A stretch of 6,240 nt of DNA from Planctomycetales bacterium 4484_123 (GTDB lineage: Bacteria > Planctomycetota > Phycisphaerae > SM23-33), in assembly GCA_002049885.1 (NCBI GenBank), contig MVCS01000092.1, forward strand, positions 1 to 6,240, read 5' to 3'. Under the pieces are notes generated by a model, which saw only the letters and a program-made list of their open reading frames with translations, did not search any database and was not told the origin of the DNA. Position numbers and translations under genes: made by a program. This document shows positions 6,170 to 6,240 of the stretch, in pieces. Every line of letters starts with the position of its first letter. The first letter of the stretch is position 1.

Positions 6170-6240
6170 TCACCCGGCCACTGGGAAAGTGCCCACGGCA
6201 CGCCCCCAAGAAACCCTCCAGAGGCCCTGCACCTGCTCCC

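Noticed and set aside
1..6240. CRISPR array, tRNA, rRNA, insertion sequence or toxin-antitoxin pair
   Set aside because: I found no regularly spaced repeats, cloverleaf-like segments, transposase motifs or small paired genes on either strand.

Overview
The window is a GC-rich stretch of bacterial chromosome with four protein genes and no RNA gene, CRISPR array or mobile element that I can see. The suggested organism is a member of the Planctomycetota or a related GC-rich PVC or Armatimonadota-type lineage. This is inference: it rests on the large secreted GH123-like protein, the style of the multi-pass M48 peptidase and the base composition, and no rRNA or marker gene here can settle it.

Layout. 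On the minus strand, from right to left, lie a secreted glycoside-hydrolase-123-like protein (3224 to 573) and then pyrE, orotate phosphoribosyltransferase, whose 3' end runs off the left edge (449 to 1). A 123-bp gap separates them. A 232-bp divergent intergenic region (3225-3456) separates this pair from two plus-strand genes: a multi-pass M48 zinc metallopeptidase (3457-4860) and, after a 187-bp gap rich in inverted repeats, a PleD-like diguanylate cyclase (5048-6151). A hairpin that may act as a terminator overlaps the stop codon of the cyclase, and the last ~70 bases hold no gene.

How the genes work together. I see no sign of one shared pathway. PyrE is housekeeping pyrimidine synthesis, the GH123-like protein is probably an exported carbohydrate-active enzyme or a relative, the M48 protein is a membrane protease, and the cyclase makes c-di-GMP. 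The gaps and the divergent layout argue for separate transcription units.

The points most worth a second look are: the receiver domain of the cyclase lacks the phosphoacceptor Asp (Trp instead) and other conserved receiver residues, while its GGEEF active site and RxxD inhibitory site are intact; a strong hairpin lies just upstream of the cyclase ribosome-binding site; the probable catalytic segment of the GH123-like protein reads W-E-P where D-E-P is expected; and the M48 gene has no Shine-Dalgarno and may be leaderless. I found no convincing undescribed multi-gene system.
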